From: Microbacterium sp. APC 3901
GTDB taxonomy: Bacteria; Actinomycetota; Actinomycetes; Actinomycetales; Microbacteriaceae
Assembly: GCF_030407765.1 (NCBI RefSeq)
Contig: NZ_JASDCU010000014.1
Span: forward strand, 1 to 64,000
DNA length: 64,000 nt
Direction: 5' to 3'
Made by a program: the position numbers and the translations under genes. The notes under the pieces are model-generated. The model did no database searches. It worked only from the letters and a program-made list of their open reading frames with translations, and was not told the origin of the DNA. Each line of letters begins with the position of its first letter. Positions within the stretch are counted from its first letter, which is position 1. Positions 1-10,512 of this stretch are shown here, in pieces.

Positions 1-1217
1 TCGGGCCACGATGGATGACGGTGTTCACCCTCGCCTGGCTCGCTGTCTGGACGGTACAGCTCACGCCCGTGCAGCTCCTGCTGCCGCTCCAGCTCGACAC
101 CGCGGAGGACGACTGGATCAGCGGCGTCATCTCCTCGGGTCTCGTTCTCGGCATCGGCGGCCTCGCCGGCATCGTCGCAGGACCCGTGGCCGGCGCCCTG
201 TCAGACCGTGCACGTCTCGGGCGTCGGCGCCGGCGCCCGTGGGCGATCGGCGGCGTGCTGGTCACCGCGGTGTTCCTGGTCGTCACCGGCTTCAGCGAGG
301 GCCCCTGGGCTGTCGGGACTGCGTGGGTCGGCGTGTCGATCGGCGTCTCGGTGTCTTCTGCGGCCTTCACCGCACTGATCGCCGATCAGCTCCCGACGAC
401 GCAGCGGGGCGCGGCAGCCGCCGCCGTCGGATCGAGTCAGGCCGTGGGGATCGTTCTGGGCGTCGGTCTCGTTGTGCTCCTCGGGCTCGGGATCCGCGAC
501 GGTTACCTCCTGCTCGCCGCTGTGATCGCCGTCGTGGGGATCGCCGCGGCACTGCTCCTTCCCGATCCGCCTGCATCCGTCGTCTCCGCACCAGGCAGAA
601 GCGATCGTCGCCTGCTGGCATCGCTGCGCGACCGGGACTTCGCCTGGATGCTGTCGGGCCGACTCGTGACCAACATCGGCAACGCGCTGGGCACCGCGCT
701 GTTCCTCTTCTTCCTGCTGCACGGGCTCCACCAGGAGACGACGGTGGCGCAGGACAACCTGCTGCTCCTGATCGTGGTCTACACGCTCTTCGTGGTGCTC
801 GCGTCGGTGTTCACGGGCGTGCTGTCCGACCGCACCGGCAACAGACGCACGCTCACGGTCCTGGCCACGTTCGTGCAGGCGTCCTCCGGTGTCGTGATCG
901 CCGTCGTCCCGACGTTCGAGGCGACGTTGGTCGCGGCGGCTCTCATGGGGCTCGGCTATGGCGCGTTCTCCACCGTCGGACTCGCCTTCGCCGCGGATCT
1001 GCTGCCCGATGAGAAGGATCATGCCCGTGATCTCGGGATCGTCTACGTCACCGCCGCGCTCGGTCAGCTCATCGGCCCTGTGCTGGGCGCGGGGCTCGTG
1101 GCCCTGGTCGGCGGGTTCTGGCTCGTGTTCATCGCAGCTGCCGTGCTGTCGCTCGTCGGCGGTGGGCTCACTTCTCTCGCGAGGCAGCCCGCGAGGAATC
1201 CGCTGCCTCAGCCGTAG
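1..1217 (+). CDS. MFS transporter, 5' end truncated by the window edge
   Basis: This is a major facilitator superfamily membrane transporter whose substrate cannot be told from sequence. The reading frame is open to the first base, and the visible protein starts inside or just before the first membrane helix, so the true start lies outside the window. An ATG at base 15 exists but would leave almost no cytoplasmic N-terminus. About twelve hydrophobic helices can be followed. A GALSDR loop after helix 2 and a second GVLSDRTG loop in the C-terminal half are the usual MFS A-motif positions. Its last 50 bases overlap the end of the convergent hydrolase gene. Confidence 0.85.
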   Translation, partial: GPRWMTVFTLAWLAVWTVQLTPVQLLLPLQLDTAEDDWISGVISSGLVLGIGGLAGIVAGPVAGALSDRARLGRRRRRPWAIGGVLVTAVFLVVTGFSEGPWAVGTAWVGVSIGVSVSSAAFTALIADQLPTTQRGAAAAAVGSSQAVGIVLGVGLVVLLGLGIRDGYLLLAAVIAVVGIAAALLLPDPPASVVSAPGRSDRRLLASLRDRDFAWMLSGRLVTNIGNALGTALFLFFLLHGLHQETTVAQDNLLLLIVVYTLFVVLASVFTGVLSDRTGNRRTLTVLATFVQASSGVVIAVVPTFEATLVAAALMGLGYGAFSTVGLAFAADLLPDEKDHARDLGIVYVTAALGQLIGPVLGAGLVALVGGFWLVFIAAAVLSLVGGGLTSLARQPARNPLPQP

Positions 1218-1935
1218 CGCCGGACTCGATGGTCGCGACGGCCAGACGGAGGACGGCGTTGAAGATCTGCGGGCGCATCGCGGTGACGAGATGGGTGGTG
1301 CGAGGCACGACCATCAGCTCGGCGTGCGGCGCGAGCCTGCGGAAGAGGGCTTCGTTGACCCGCAGCTGATCCCATTGCCCGTTCACGAACCACAGCGGCA
1401 CGCGGATGCGAGCCACGGCCGTGGCGAGGTCGAGAGTCGCGAGGTCCCGGAGCGCGGTGTCCTGGGTGTCGAGGGCGTACCCTCCGGCTGCGAAGTCGGA
1501 GCGCGTCTCCTCGGGGATGGTCGCCTCGAGGATGCGCTTGGTGATCCACATCCCGCGGTCGGGCAGTCGGTCGACCGCCCGGGCGATCGCGCGATACGCC
1601 GCGAGCCCTGCGCCGCGGGGGAGCGAGGTGCACGACGCAGCGACCAGCCCGGCGATCTTCGGTGCCTCGGCGCCGCCGACATAGGCGAGCGAGAGCAGGC
1701 CGCCCATCGAGTGACCGACGAGCAGCACGGGCCCTCGCGTGGCGGCATCGCGCACGGCGACGTCGATCGTGTGGAGCGCCTCGTGCAGGGTGAAGTCCTC
1801 GTTCATGCGCGTGCCGTGACCGGGGAGGTCGACAGCGACCGCAGCCACTCCCTGTTCGTCGAGGAACTCCAGCTGCGAACGCCACATCGTCGCGGACGTG
1901 CGGATGCCGTGCACGAAGACGATCCGGACGCTCAC
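1168..1935 (-). CDS. alpha/beta hydrolase
   Basis: A 255-residue alpha/beta-hydrolase fold protein. The N-terminal strand and oxyanion region read IVFVHGIRTSATMW, the nucleophile elbow is GHSMGG, and candidate acid and histidine residues lie in the C-terminal third (GQWDQLR and TTHLVTA). The family includes esterases, lactonases and C-C hydrolases, and the substrate is not predictable here. I chose the GTG start because a TATGCT -10 hexamer lies exactly 6 nt upstream, which implies a leaderless message; the frame extends further up but through the terminator hairpin of the next gene. The 3' end overlaps the MFS gene. Confidence 0.85.
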   Translation of the reverse strand: MSVRIVFVHGIRTSATMWRSQLEFLDEQGVAAVAVDLPGHGTRMNEDFTLHEALHTIDVAVRDAATRGPVLLVGHSMGGLLSLAYVGGAEAPKIAGLVAASCTSLPRGAGLAAYRAIARAVDRLPDRGMWITKRILEATIPEETRSDFAAGGYALDTQDTALRDLATLDLATAVARIRVPLWFVNGQWDQLRVNEALFRRLAPHAELMVVPRTTHLVTAMRPQIFNAVLRLAVATIESGATAEAADSSRAASREK

Positions 1936-1950
1936 GCCTTCAGCATAGAG

Positions 1951-1986
1951 AAAAGCGGGGCCGGTGGATGAACCACCGACCCCGCT
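1951..1986 (-). terminator. Rho-independent terminator of the substrate-binding protein gene
   Basis: A 14-bp stem (one G-U pair) with a 5-nt loop is followed on the minus strand by TTTTCTC. It sits just past the stop of the binding protein gene and directly upstream of the hydrolase promoter, so it should separate the two minus-strand units. Confidence 0.85.
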
Positions 1987-2018
1987 GCGAAGCACTGACG
2001 AGTCAGGCTCCGAGGGAA

Positions 2019-3731
2019 TTACTTCTCGTATCCCACGTTCTCCACCGGCGTGATGCCGAAGAGGTCGAGGCCCACGTAGGGCTCGGGCGTGAGGTTGGCG
2101 AGACCCGCCTTGACGGTCCAGATCTCCGGGCCGTTGAGGACCGGGATGATGCCCCAGGTCTTCGCGAAGATCTCGGACTCCATCTCCATGGCCTTCTTGG
2201 TCTGCTCGACCGGGTCGGAGATCGTCTCGAGCTCCTCGTGGATCATCTTGTCGATCTCCTCGGTGCCGGTGCCCGAGAGGTTCAGGCCGCTGTCCGAGCA
2301 GTACAGCTGGCAGAACCAGGCAGCACCGAACGGGTCGGACGACGTGAAGTTGAGGAAGAAGATGTCACCGTTCTGCGTGGTGTAGTCCTCGGCGAAGTCC
2401 GCAGACGGACGGGTGTCGATCGTCACCTCGACGCCGACCTCCTTCAGCTGCGCCTGCACTGCCAGCGAACGAGCACGTGCGGTCTCGGTGTCGGAGTGGA
2501 CCGGGAAGACGAGCGACAGGCGCTGGCCGTCCTTCTCGCGGATGCCGTCGGCACCGGCGACCCAGCCGGCCTCGTCGAGGAGCTTGTTGGCACCCTCGGC
2601 GTCGCCGTCCTTGCGGCCGGCCTCTTCCAGCGCGTTGACGTAGTTCGGCTGGAACGAGAACAGCGTGAGCGAGCCGGCAGGCTCCTCGGTGTAGTTCAGA
2701 CCGTTGAAGACGATGTCCTTGACCTGCTCGATGCTGATGGCCTCGAACACGGCCTTGCGGACCTCGAGGTCGGCCAGCACGGGGTTGGTCGAGTTCAGCG
2801 TGAAGATGGCGTTCGCGGTGGCCTGACCCTTGTAGGTCTCGACGCCCTCGAGGCCCTCGACCTGTGCGAGCAGCTCGGCGCTGCCGGTCTCGGCCATGTC
2901 GACCTCGCCGTTGCGCAGTGCGTTGACCGCCGCGGTCGGCTCCATCTGGATGAACGAGACCTTGTCGAGCAGCGGAGCGTTGCCCCACCACTTCTCGTTC
3001 GGGACGAGCGTGACGACGCCGCCGGTCTTGTCGTAGTCCTCGACCGTGTAGGGACCAGCAGCCCACTCCGGGTGCCAGTCGCCGAGGAACGCGGTGTTGA
3101 AGAGCTCAGGCGTGTTGACCGCCGGGTGCAGCAGCTGCGAGTAGACCATCTCGGGCCAGGCGAACTCGCCCTTGAAGGTCACGACGACGTCGCGGTCGTT
3201 CTCGCCGGCCTCGACGGACTCGATCTCCTTCCAGCCGTCGGTGGCGTTGGGCTGGTACTCCTCGTTCTCGCCGTTGTTCGCTTCCCAGGTGGCCTTGAAT
3301 GCGGAGACGTCGATCGGGGTTCCGTCGTTCCAGACGGCCTTCTCGTTGACCTTGAAGTGCAGGACGGTCTTGCCGTCTTCGACACCGAACGAGTAGTCGT
3401 CGAGGTAGGCGTCGTTCTTCTTGACGGTGCCGTCGGGATCCATCAGCAGGATCTGCGGGCGGAACCACGTCGCGATCTGGGTGACGCGTGCGTCACCGTC
3501 GCTGTGGAAGTAGTTGAGCTGCTCGGCGATGTTCGAGACGGGGATGCGGAGCTCGCCGCCCTCTGCGAGGTTCTCGCGGGGCTGCGGGTTGTAGTCCGCG
3601 CCTTCGACCGTCTGAGCTTCGCCTTCGCCGCTGGTGCCGCCGCCGTTGCCTGCCGGTGCACACCCGCTCATGACGAGTGCGAAGGCGGCGCCGAGAGCAG
3701 CGATGCCCATCAGCTTCTGATGCCGTTTCAT
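2019..3731 (-). CDS. peptide ABC transporter substrate-binding lipoprotein (SBP family 5)
   Basis: A 570-residue extracytoplasmic solute-binding protein of the DppA/OppA class (SBP_bac_5). The N-terminus is a lipoprotein signal peptide with lipobox VMSGC, so the mature protein should be anchored at the outer face of the membrane by its cysteine near residue 24. The body shows the usual family features, including an early FRPQI segment, an NDGTPIDVSAFKATWE-type segment and a C-terminal GPEIWTVKAGL region. A strong AAGGAG ribosome site lies a few bases upstream of the ATG. It is the last gene of the importer cluster, 68 bases after the ATPase stop codon region plus a hairpin, and may have its own promoter. 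Oligopeptides or dipeptides are the likely ligands by family. Confidence 0.92.
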   Translation of the reverse strand: MKRHQKLMGIAALGAAFALVMSGCAPAGNGGGTSGEGEAQTVEGADYNPQPRENLAEGGELRIPVSNIAEQLNYFHSDGDARVTQIATWFRPQILLMDPDGTVKKNDAYLDDYSFGVEDGKTVLHFKVNEKAVWNDGTPIDVSAFKATWEANNGENEEYQPNATDGWKEIESVEAGENDRDVVVTFKGEFAWPEMVYSQLLHPAVNTPELFNTAFLGDWHPEWAAGPYTVEDYDKTGGVVTLVPNEKWWGNAPLLDKVSFIQMEPTAAVNALRNGEVDMAETGSAELLAQVEGLEGVETYKGQATANAIFTLNSTNPVLADLEVRKAVFEAISIEQVKDIVFNGLNYTEEPAGSLTLFSFQPNYVNALEEAGRKDGDAEGANKLLDEAGWVAGADGIREKDGQRLSLVFPVHSDTETARARSLAVQAQLKEVGVEVTIDTRPSADFAEDYTTQNGDIFFLNFTSSDPFGAAWFCQLYCSDSGLNLSGTGTEEIDKMIHEELETISDPVEQTKKAMEMESEIFAKTWGIIPVLNGPEIWTVKAGLANLTPEPYVGLDLFGITPVENVGYEK

Positions 3732-3848
3732 GGTACTCCTTAGTGCCTGTCGGCCTTACTTGGGATAGGGGCAGACTAACCCCGCATATGGCGGGCGAAA
3801 CCCCAGGGACACGGAACCGTTACCGGACTGTGCACATCGATGCACGGG

Positions 3849-5780
3849 TCAGCTGGCGACGATCGCCTCGGCGTCGAAGCCCTCGACGGGGAGGATGATC
3901 CGCTCGCGGGTGCGCTCGATGTCGGGGTCGGGAATCGGGATCGCCGACAGCAGCGCCTTCGTGTACGGATGCTGCGGATCGTCGAACACCTGATCGACGT
4001 CACCGTGCTCGACGAACGAGCCCTTGTACATCACGGCGACCCGGTCGGCGATGTGTCGCACGACCGCCAGGTCGTGCGCGACGAACAGGTACGACAGGCC
4101 GAGCTTCGCCTTGAGCTCGTCGAGCAGGTTGATCACGCCCGCCTGGATCGAGACGTCGAGTGCCGAGACGGGCTCATCGAGCACGACGATCTTGGGGTTC
4201 GTCGACAGTGCTCGGGCGATCCCGATGCGCTGACGCTGACCGCCGGAGAAGGCCTGGGGGAAGCGATCGCTGTGCGCAGGATCGAGACCGACGAGCCCCA
4301 TGAGCTCTTCGACACGGTCGAACACATCGTCCTTGCTCATCCCGATGGCGAACATCGGCTCGGCGATGATGTCCCAGACCGTCATGCGAGGGTCGAGAGC
4401 CCCCATCGGATCCTGGAACACGATCTGAAGGTCACGACGGAGCTTGCGCTCCTCCGCACGGTTCTTGATGTCGGAGACGCTCGTGCCGCCGATCCTGATG
4501 TCGCCGTCCTCCTGCTCGACCAGGTCCATGATCTGCAGCAGCGTCGTGGTCTTGCCGCTGCCGGACTCGCCGACGATCGCGAGGGTCTCGCCCTGGCGGA
4601 TGTCGAAGCTGATGCCCTTGACGGCGTGCACCTCGCCGACCTTGCGCTTGAAGAAGGCTCCCTTCATCAGCGGGAAGATCTTGTTGAGGTTCACCGCCTC
4701 CAGTGTGATCGGACGATCCTGGCGGGGGACCTTGGCGAGCGTGCTCTCGGGGATCTCGGGGACCGGGAACACCGGCAGTCCGCCGATCTTCCCGTCGTCG
4801 TCGATGTCGTTCGCGCGGATGCAGGCGACAGAGTGGTCCGTGTGGCCGTCCGTGGTGATCGGCAGCAGGTCGGGCTCGCGCTCACGGCACGCGTCGATCG
4901 CGATGGGGCAGCGCGCCGCGAACGGGCAGGCATCCGGCAGGTCGATCAACAGAGGAGGGTTGCCCTTGATCGGGATCAGCGGCACCTTCTCGGTCTTGTC
5001 GACTCGCGGGATCGCTCCGAGGAGGCCGATCGAGTACGGCATCCGGGTGCGGTAGAACAGCTCGCGCACCGGCGCATGCTCGACCGGCTTGCCCGCGTAC
5101 ATCACGAGCACGTCGTCGGCGGTCTTGGCGACCACGCCCATGTCGTGCGTGATGATCATCATCGCGGCGCCGGTCTCCTGCTGCGCCTTCTCCATGAGCT
5201 CGAGGATCTGCGCCTGGATGGTGACGTCGAGCGCGGTGGTCGGCTCGTCGGCGATGATCAGCTTCGGGTCATTCGCCATGGCGATCGCGATCACGACGCG
5301 CTGACGCATGCCACCCGAGAACTCGTGCGGGAACGCCTTCATCCGACGCTCGGCCTCGGGGATCCCGACGAGCTTCAACAGCTCGACCGAGCGGTCCCAC
5401 GCCTCTTTCTTCGACAGCCGACGGTGCACCGTGAGCGCCTCGATCAGCTGGTCGCCGATCGTGAAGACGGGAGTGAGCGACGTCAGCGGATCCTGGAAGA
5501 CCATGGCCATGCCGTTGCCGCGGATGACCGAGAGCTGCTTGTCGGTCTTGCCGAGCAGCTCCTGGCCGTCGTAGACGATCGAGCCGGTGACCTTGGCGTT
5601 GTCGTCGAGCAGGCCCATGATCGCGAGCGAGGTGACGGACTTGCCCGAGCCGGACTCGCCGACGATGCCGAGCGTCTTGCCCGCGTCGAGATCGAAGGAG
5701 ACGCCACGGACGGCATCTACGCGGCCAGCCTCGGACGGGAAGCTGACCTTGAGGTCACGGACGGAAAGGACAGTACTCAT
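3849..5780 (-). CDS. fused dual ATP-binding subunit of a peptide ABC importer
   Basis: A 643-residue protein with two complete ABC ATPase domains in tandem, corresponding to DppD plus DppF. Domain 1 has Walker A GESGSGKS, signature FSGGMRQR and Walker B LIIADEPT, followed by the cysteine-rich CPFAARCP segment typical of oligopeptide ATPase C-termini. Domain 2 has [16 protein letters not shown] and [11 protein letters not shown]. Fusion of the two ATPases is common in actinobacterial importers. The start chosen ([10 protein letters not shown]) makes an ATGA overlap with the upstream permease, indicating translational coupling. The cytoplasmic complex energises uptake through the two permeases encoded just upstream. 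Confidence 0.93.
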   Translation of the reverse strand: MSTVLSVRDLKVSFPSEAGRVDAVRGVSFDLDAGKTLGIVGESGSGKSVTSLAIMGLLDDNAKVTGSIVYDGQELLGKTDKQLSVIRGNGMAMVFQDPLTSLTPVFTIGDQLIEALTVHRRLSKKEAWDRSVELLKLVGIPEAERRMKAFPHEFSGGMRQRVVIAIAMANDPKLIIADEPTTALDVTIQAQILELMEKAQQETGAAMMIITHDMGVVAKTADDVLVMYAGKPVEHAPVRELFYRTRMPYSIGLLGAIPRVDKTEKVPLIPIKGNPPLLIDLPDACPFAARCPIAIDACREREPDLLPITTDGHTDHSVACIRANDIDDDGKIGGLPVFPVPEIPESTLAKVPRQDRPITLEAVNLNKIFPLMKGAFFKRKVGEVHAVKGISFDIRQGETLAIVGESGSGKTTTLLQIMDLVEQEDGDIRIGGTSVSDIKNRAEERKLRRDLQIVFQDPMGALDPRMTVWDIIAEPMFAIGMSKDDVFDRVEELMGLVGLDPAHSDRFPQAFSGGQRQRIGIARALSTNPKIVVLDEPVSALDVSIQAGVINLLDELKAKLGLSYLFVAHDLAVVRHIADRVAVMYKGSFVEHGDVDQVFDDPQHPYTKALLSAIPIPDPDIERTRERIILPVEGFDAEAIVAS

Positions 5781-6694
5781 GCGCGACCTCCAGCCGCCGA
5801 GGTCGGATCGAGGGCGTCGCGCAGACCATCCGCGATGAGAGCCATCGAGACGGTGAGCAGCGTCAGCGCCGCCGCGGGGAAGTAGAACAGCCACGGGGCA
5901 CTCACGAGTGTGCTCGAGCCGTAGCCGATGAGCGCGCCGAGCGAGACGTCGGGCAGCTTCACTCCGAACCCGAGGAACGACAGAGCGGTCTCGGTGAGCA
6001 CGGCCGAGACGACGCCGAGCGTGAAGTTGATCACCAGCAGCGAGCCGATGTTCGGCAGCATGTGGCGGATCACGATCCGCATTCCGGAGAGGCCGGCGTA
6101 GCGTGCGGCGTGCACGTACTCGCGCTCGCGGATCGAGAGCGAGAGCGTCCAGATGATGCGAGCCGGGAAGAACCAGCCGACGACGAAGATCATCACGAGC
6201 GAGATCACGAGCCAGTTTCCGCCCGCGTCGTTGGAGATCATCGCGAGGATCAGGAAGTTGGGGACCACCATCATGAAGTGGATGATCGCCAGCATGATCC
6301 GCTCGTAGCGGCCGCCGAAATAGGCGGCGGTGGCGCCGATGAGCGCCGAGACGACGGTGGTGCCGATCGCGACCAGGGCGGCGATCATCATCGATCGCTG
6401 GAGGCCGACGGCGACCTGGGCGAAGTTGTCGTTGCCCGATCCGTTCGTCCCGAACCAGTGCTCGGCCGAGGGGGCCTGGCGCAGTGCGAGGAAGTCGAGG
6501 TCGGTGTGGGAATAGGGGGACATCAGCGGACCGACGATCGCGAACACCACCAGCAGGGCGAGGATCACCACACCGATGAGCGCGCCACGGTTGCGCATGA
6601 AGCGACGCGTGTAGAGCGTCAGCATCGAGGTCCGCTTGCGGTTCTTCGGCTTGTCTGCGATTTCGGGGGAGACCCCGATGCTGTCCAGAGCCAT
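5777..6694 (-). CDS. peptide ABC transporter permease (DppC/OppC type)
   Basis: A 305-residue inner membrane permease. It has an N-terminal OppC-like helix (RNRGALIGVVILALL) and a BPD_transp_1 domain with a cytoplasmic EAA loop around YVHAARYAGLSGMRIVIRHMLPN. It pairs with the preceding permease to form the translocation pore. The stop of the upstream permease and this ATG share one base (TGATG), and its own stop overlaps the ATPase start by 4 bases, so the three genes form one tightly coupled unit. Confidence 0.93.
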   Translation of the reverse strand: MALDSIGVSPEIADKPKNRKRTSMLTLYTRRFMRNRGALIGVVILALLVVFAIVGPLMSPYSHTDLDFLALRQAPSAEHWFGTNGSGNDNFAQVAVGLQRSMMIAALVAIGTTVVSALIGATAAYFGGRYERIMLAIIHFMMVVPNFLILAMISNDAGGNWLVISLVMIFVVGWFFPARIIWTLSLSIREREYVHAARYAGLSGMRIVIRHMLPNIGSLLVINFTLGVVSAVLTETALSFLGFGVKLPDVSLGALIGYGSSTLVSAPWLFYFPAAALTLLTVSMALIADGLRDALDPTSAAGGRA

Positions 6695-7677
6695 CAGCTC
6701 ACCCGCACTCTCGGATCGAGGACGACCACGGCGATGTCGGCGAGGATCGCGCCGATCGCCGTCATCAGGGCGCCGAAAGCGGCGACCGCGACCACGCCGT
6801 GGATGTCGTTGTTGTTGAGGGTCTGGATGAAGTAGCGACCCATTCCGTTCCAGTTGAAGATCGTCTCCGTCAGCACCGCGCCGGTGAAGACCGCCGGGAT
6901 CGTGAACGCGACCTGCGTCGTGACCGGGATCAGCGACGTCCGCAGCGCGTGCTTGCGGATCGCCTGCTGCTTGGTCAGGCCCTTCGCCCGAGCGGTGCGC
7001 ACGTAGTCGGCCTTGATGTTGTCGAGCAGCAGCGAACGCTGCAGGAAGTGGATGCTCGCATACCCCGTGAGCACGAGGCCCAACGTGGGCAGCGTCAGAT
7101 GCTGGAGAACATCTATGAGGACGGGGAAGAATCCCTCCACCCCCTGGCTGGACGAGCCCACCACATAGAAGACGGTCGTGCCGACGGCGTTGTTGAAGTT
7201 GATCGCCAGGAGCACCAGAGCGAAACCAGCGACGACGGTCGGGATGTTCATCGTGATGATGCTGGTGCCCTGACCGATCCGGTCGGCGAGCTTGTACTGC
7301 CTCGAGGCGGTGTACACGCCGAGGGCGATGCCGAGGATCGTCGTGATGATCGTCGCACCGAGCACGAGCTCGGCGCTGATCCAGACGCGGTAGGCGACCT
7401 GCTCGTTGACGGACTCACCTGTGGGGCTGAGACCCCAGTTCCAGTGGAAGAGGATGTTCGAGAACCACGTCCACCACCGCTCGATGAGAGGCACCGACTC
7501 GCTGAGGTTTCGAGGACCCAGCAGGTTGTCGATCTGATCGGCGGAGAGAGGAGGACGCCGCCCGACGTAGTTGTTCTCCGGGTCGAGGTACAGCCACGCG
7601 AGGAAGTAGGTGATGTTCGTCGCGATGACGATCATGAGCACCCAACCCAGCAGGCGGCGCAACAGATACTTGATCAA
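6694..7677 (-). CDS. peptide ABC transporter permease (DppB/OppB type)
   Basis: A 327-residue inner membrane permease, first gene of the importer operon. The N-terminus MIKYLLRRLLGWVLMIVIA is the typical DppB first helix, and the EAA loop reads YVRTARAKGLTKQQAIRKHALR. The start codon is TTG, preceded by a purine-rich AAAGAGAAAG stretch; no ATG fits the conserved N-terminus, although a shorter in-frame start inside helix 1 cannot be excluded. The gene diverges from lepA across 240 bases. Confidence 0.9.
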   Translation of the reverse strand: MIKYLLRRLLGWVLMIVIATNITYFLAWLYLDPENNYVGRRPPLSADQIDNLLGPRNLSESVPLIERWWTWFSNILFHWNWGLSPTGESVNEQVAYRVWISAELVLGATIITTILGIALGVYTASRQYKLADRIGQGTSIITMNIPTVVAGFALVLLAINFNNAVGTTVFYVVGSSSQGVEGFFPVLIDVLQHLTLPTLGLVLTGYASIHFLQRSLLLDNIKADYVRTARAKGLTKQQAIRKHALRTSLIPVTTQVAFTIPAVFTGAVLTETIFNWNGMGRYFIQTLNNNDIHGVVAVAAFGALMTAIGAILADIAVVVLDPRVRVS

Positions 7678-7917
7678 GGTGATGATTCTTTCTCTTTTAC
7701 AGGCGCGCGCGGGATCCGCCGACGCAACGCTGAGCCGGGAAGACAGTCAATCACCATCAGCCGATCTGCGCGACACGACGCCTCCACGTGGTCTGTGACG
7801 GAGTCTTATCGCTCACGGGATCCGGTGTCACGGATGGCTCCCGGGCAACCTCGGCAGAATATCACCGGATCGGACGAAGTGAGCATTAGTCACGCCTCAC
7901 CGTAGAATCGTCAGGAC
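7678..7917. promoter_or_regulatory. divergent promoter region between the peptide importer and lepA
   Basis: This 240-base spacer holds no plausible gene. On the plus strand a TAGAAT -10 hexamer sits 9 nt before the lepA ATG, which would give a 5' leader of only a few bases. I see no clear -35 for either direction and no strong hairpin. The importer promoter must lie in the part near the TTG start, but I cannot place it. Confidence 0.55.
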
Positions 7918-9771
<1,854 letters not shown>

Positions 9772-9774
9772 AGG

Positions 9775-9804
9775 CCCACGAGCCGGGCACGCTCGGCGCG
9801 TGGG
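9775..9804 (+). terminator. possible lepA terminator hairpin
   Basis: An imperfect GC-rich hairpin (CCCACG-AGCCG paired with CGGCG-CGTGGG, one bulge) begins just after the lepA stop. There is no following T tract, so it may be a weak or Rho-assisted terminator or merely a transcript-stabilising hairpin. Confidence 0.4.
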
Positions 9805-9841
9805 GGTGATCGTCCAGGGAACGGGAAGTAGGCTGGAACTC

Positions 9842-10495
9842 ATGCGGCGCGGGACTTTCCGAGACGACACGGTTGACTATGCGGCCGTGGGTGCAACCCA
9901 CGCGCCCGATCTGATGCAGTACCCGCCGGAGCGCAGCATCCCGGCGGAGAACTCCTGGCGGATCGGCAGCGGCCTCGAGCGCTTCCAGTCCGCGGGAGAG
10001 GCACTGCTCACCTGGACAGCGCAGCGCGCGTCAGGGCTCAGCATCGAAGACGTGCGTCCTGCTCCGGGCCCTGCCTACGCGGGCGTGAGCTTCGACGCGG
10101 AGGGAAATCCGATCGCCCCGAGCAAGCACGACGTCGAACAGCGTTTCGACGCAGAGGGCACTCCGTTCGCGGGCCCGGGGATGACCTTGCGCCTGCACGG
10201 CCGGGTCGCGGGCATGCGAGCGGATGCCGAGCTTCGAGTGATCTCCGTGACCGAGGAGAAGCGCCGGATCGGTTTCGTGCTCGGCACCGTGGGCGGGTCC
10301 GTCGTGCGGGGCGAGGAGTCCTTCGACATCGACTGGCGTGAGGACAACGACGAGGTCTGGTTCTCCGTGCGAGCGTTCGACGCGCCGAGCTCCCTGCTCT
10401 ACCGTGTCATCCCGCCTCTCGTGAAGCGGCGCCGCCGTGAGCTGTTCGCGCGCTATCTACGAGCGATCTCGCCGCTCTACGCGACTCCGGTCTGA
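9842..10495 (+). CDS. DUF1990 family protein
   Basis: A 217-residue cytoplasmic protein of the DUF1990 family, whose biochemical role is not established. It begins with a short basic segment and a DYAAVGATHAPD stretch, and contains the family's central W-x-x-GSGLERF-like and C-terminal beta-rich part (FDIDWREDNDEVWFSVRAFD). There is no signal peptide or membrane helix. A TAGGCT hexamer lies 7 nt before the ATG, suggesting a leaderless message. It lies between lepA and hemW and is linked to hemW through a five-codon minicistron. Confidence 0.8.
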   Translation: MRRGTFRDDTVDYAAVGATHAPDLMQYPPERSIPAENSWRIGSGLERFQSAGEALLTWTAQRASGLSIEDVRPAPGPAYAGVSFDAEGNPIAPSKHDVEQRFDAEGTPFAGPGMTLRLHGRVAGMRADAELRVISVTEEKRRIGFVLGTVGGSVVRGEESFDIDWREDNDEVWFSVRAFDAPSSLLYRVIPPLVKRRRRELFARYLRAISPLYATPV

Positions 10496-10512
10496 TGGCC
10501 GCACCTCTCTGA
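10495..10512 (+). other. five-codon minicistron bridging two genes
   Basis: The DUF1990 stop and an ATG share one base (TGATG). That ATG opens a five-codon frame (MAAPL) whose own TGA again shares one base with the hemW ATG. The arrangement results from a direct repeat of TGATGGCCG. It could pass terminating ribosomes on to hemW, or be an inert small duplication. Confidence 0.35.

Noticed and set aside
3778..3848. Small hairpins (CCCGC...GCGGG and GTGCA...TGCAC) between the ATPase and binding-protein genes
   Set aside because: Stems are only 5 bp without a T tract; they may modulate expression, but the evidence is too thin to call a terminator or operator.
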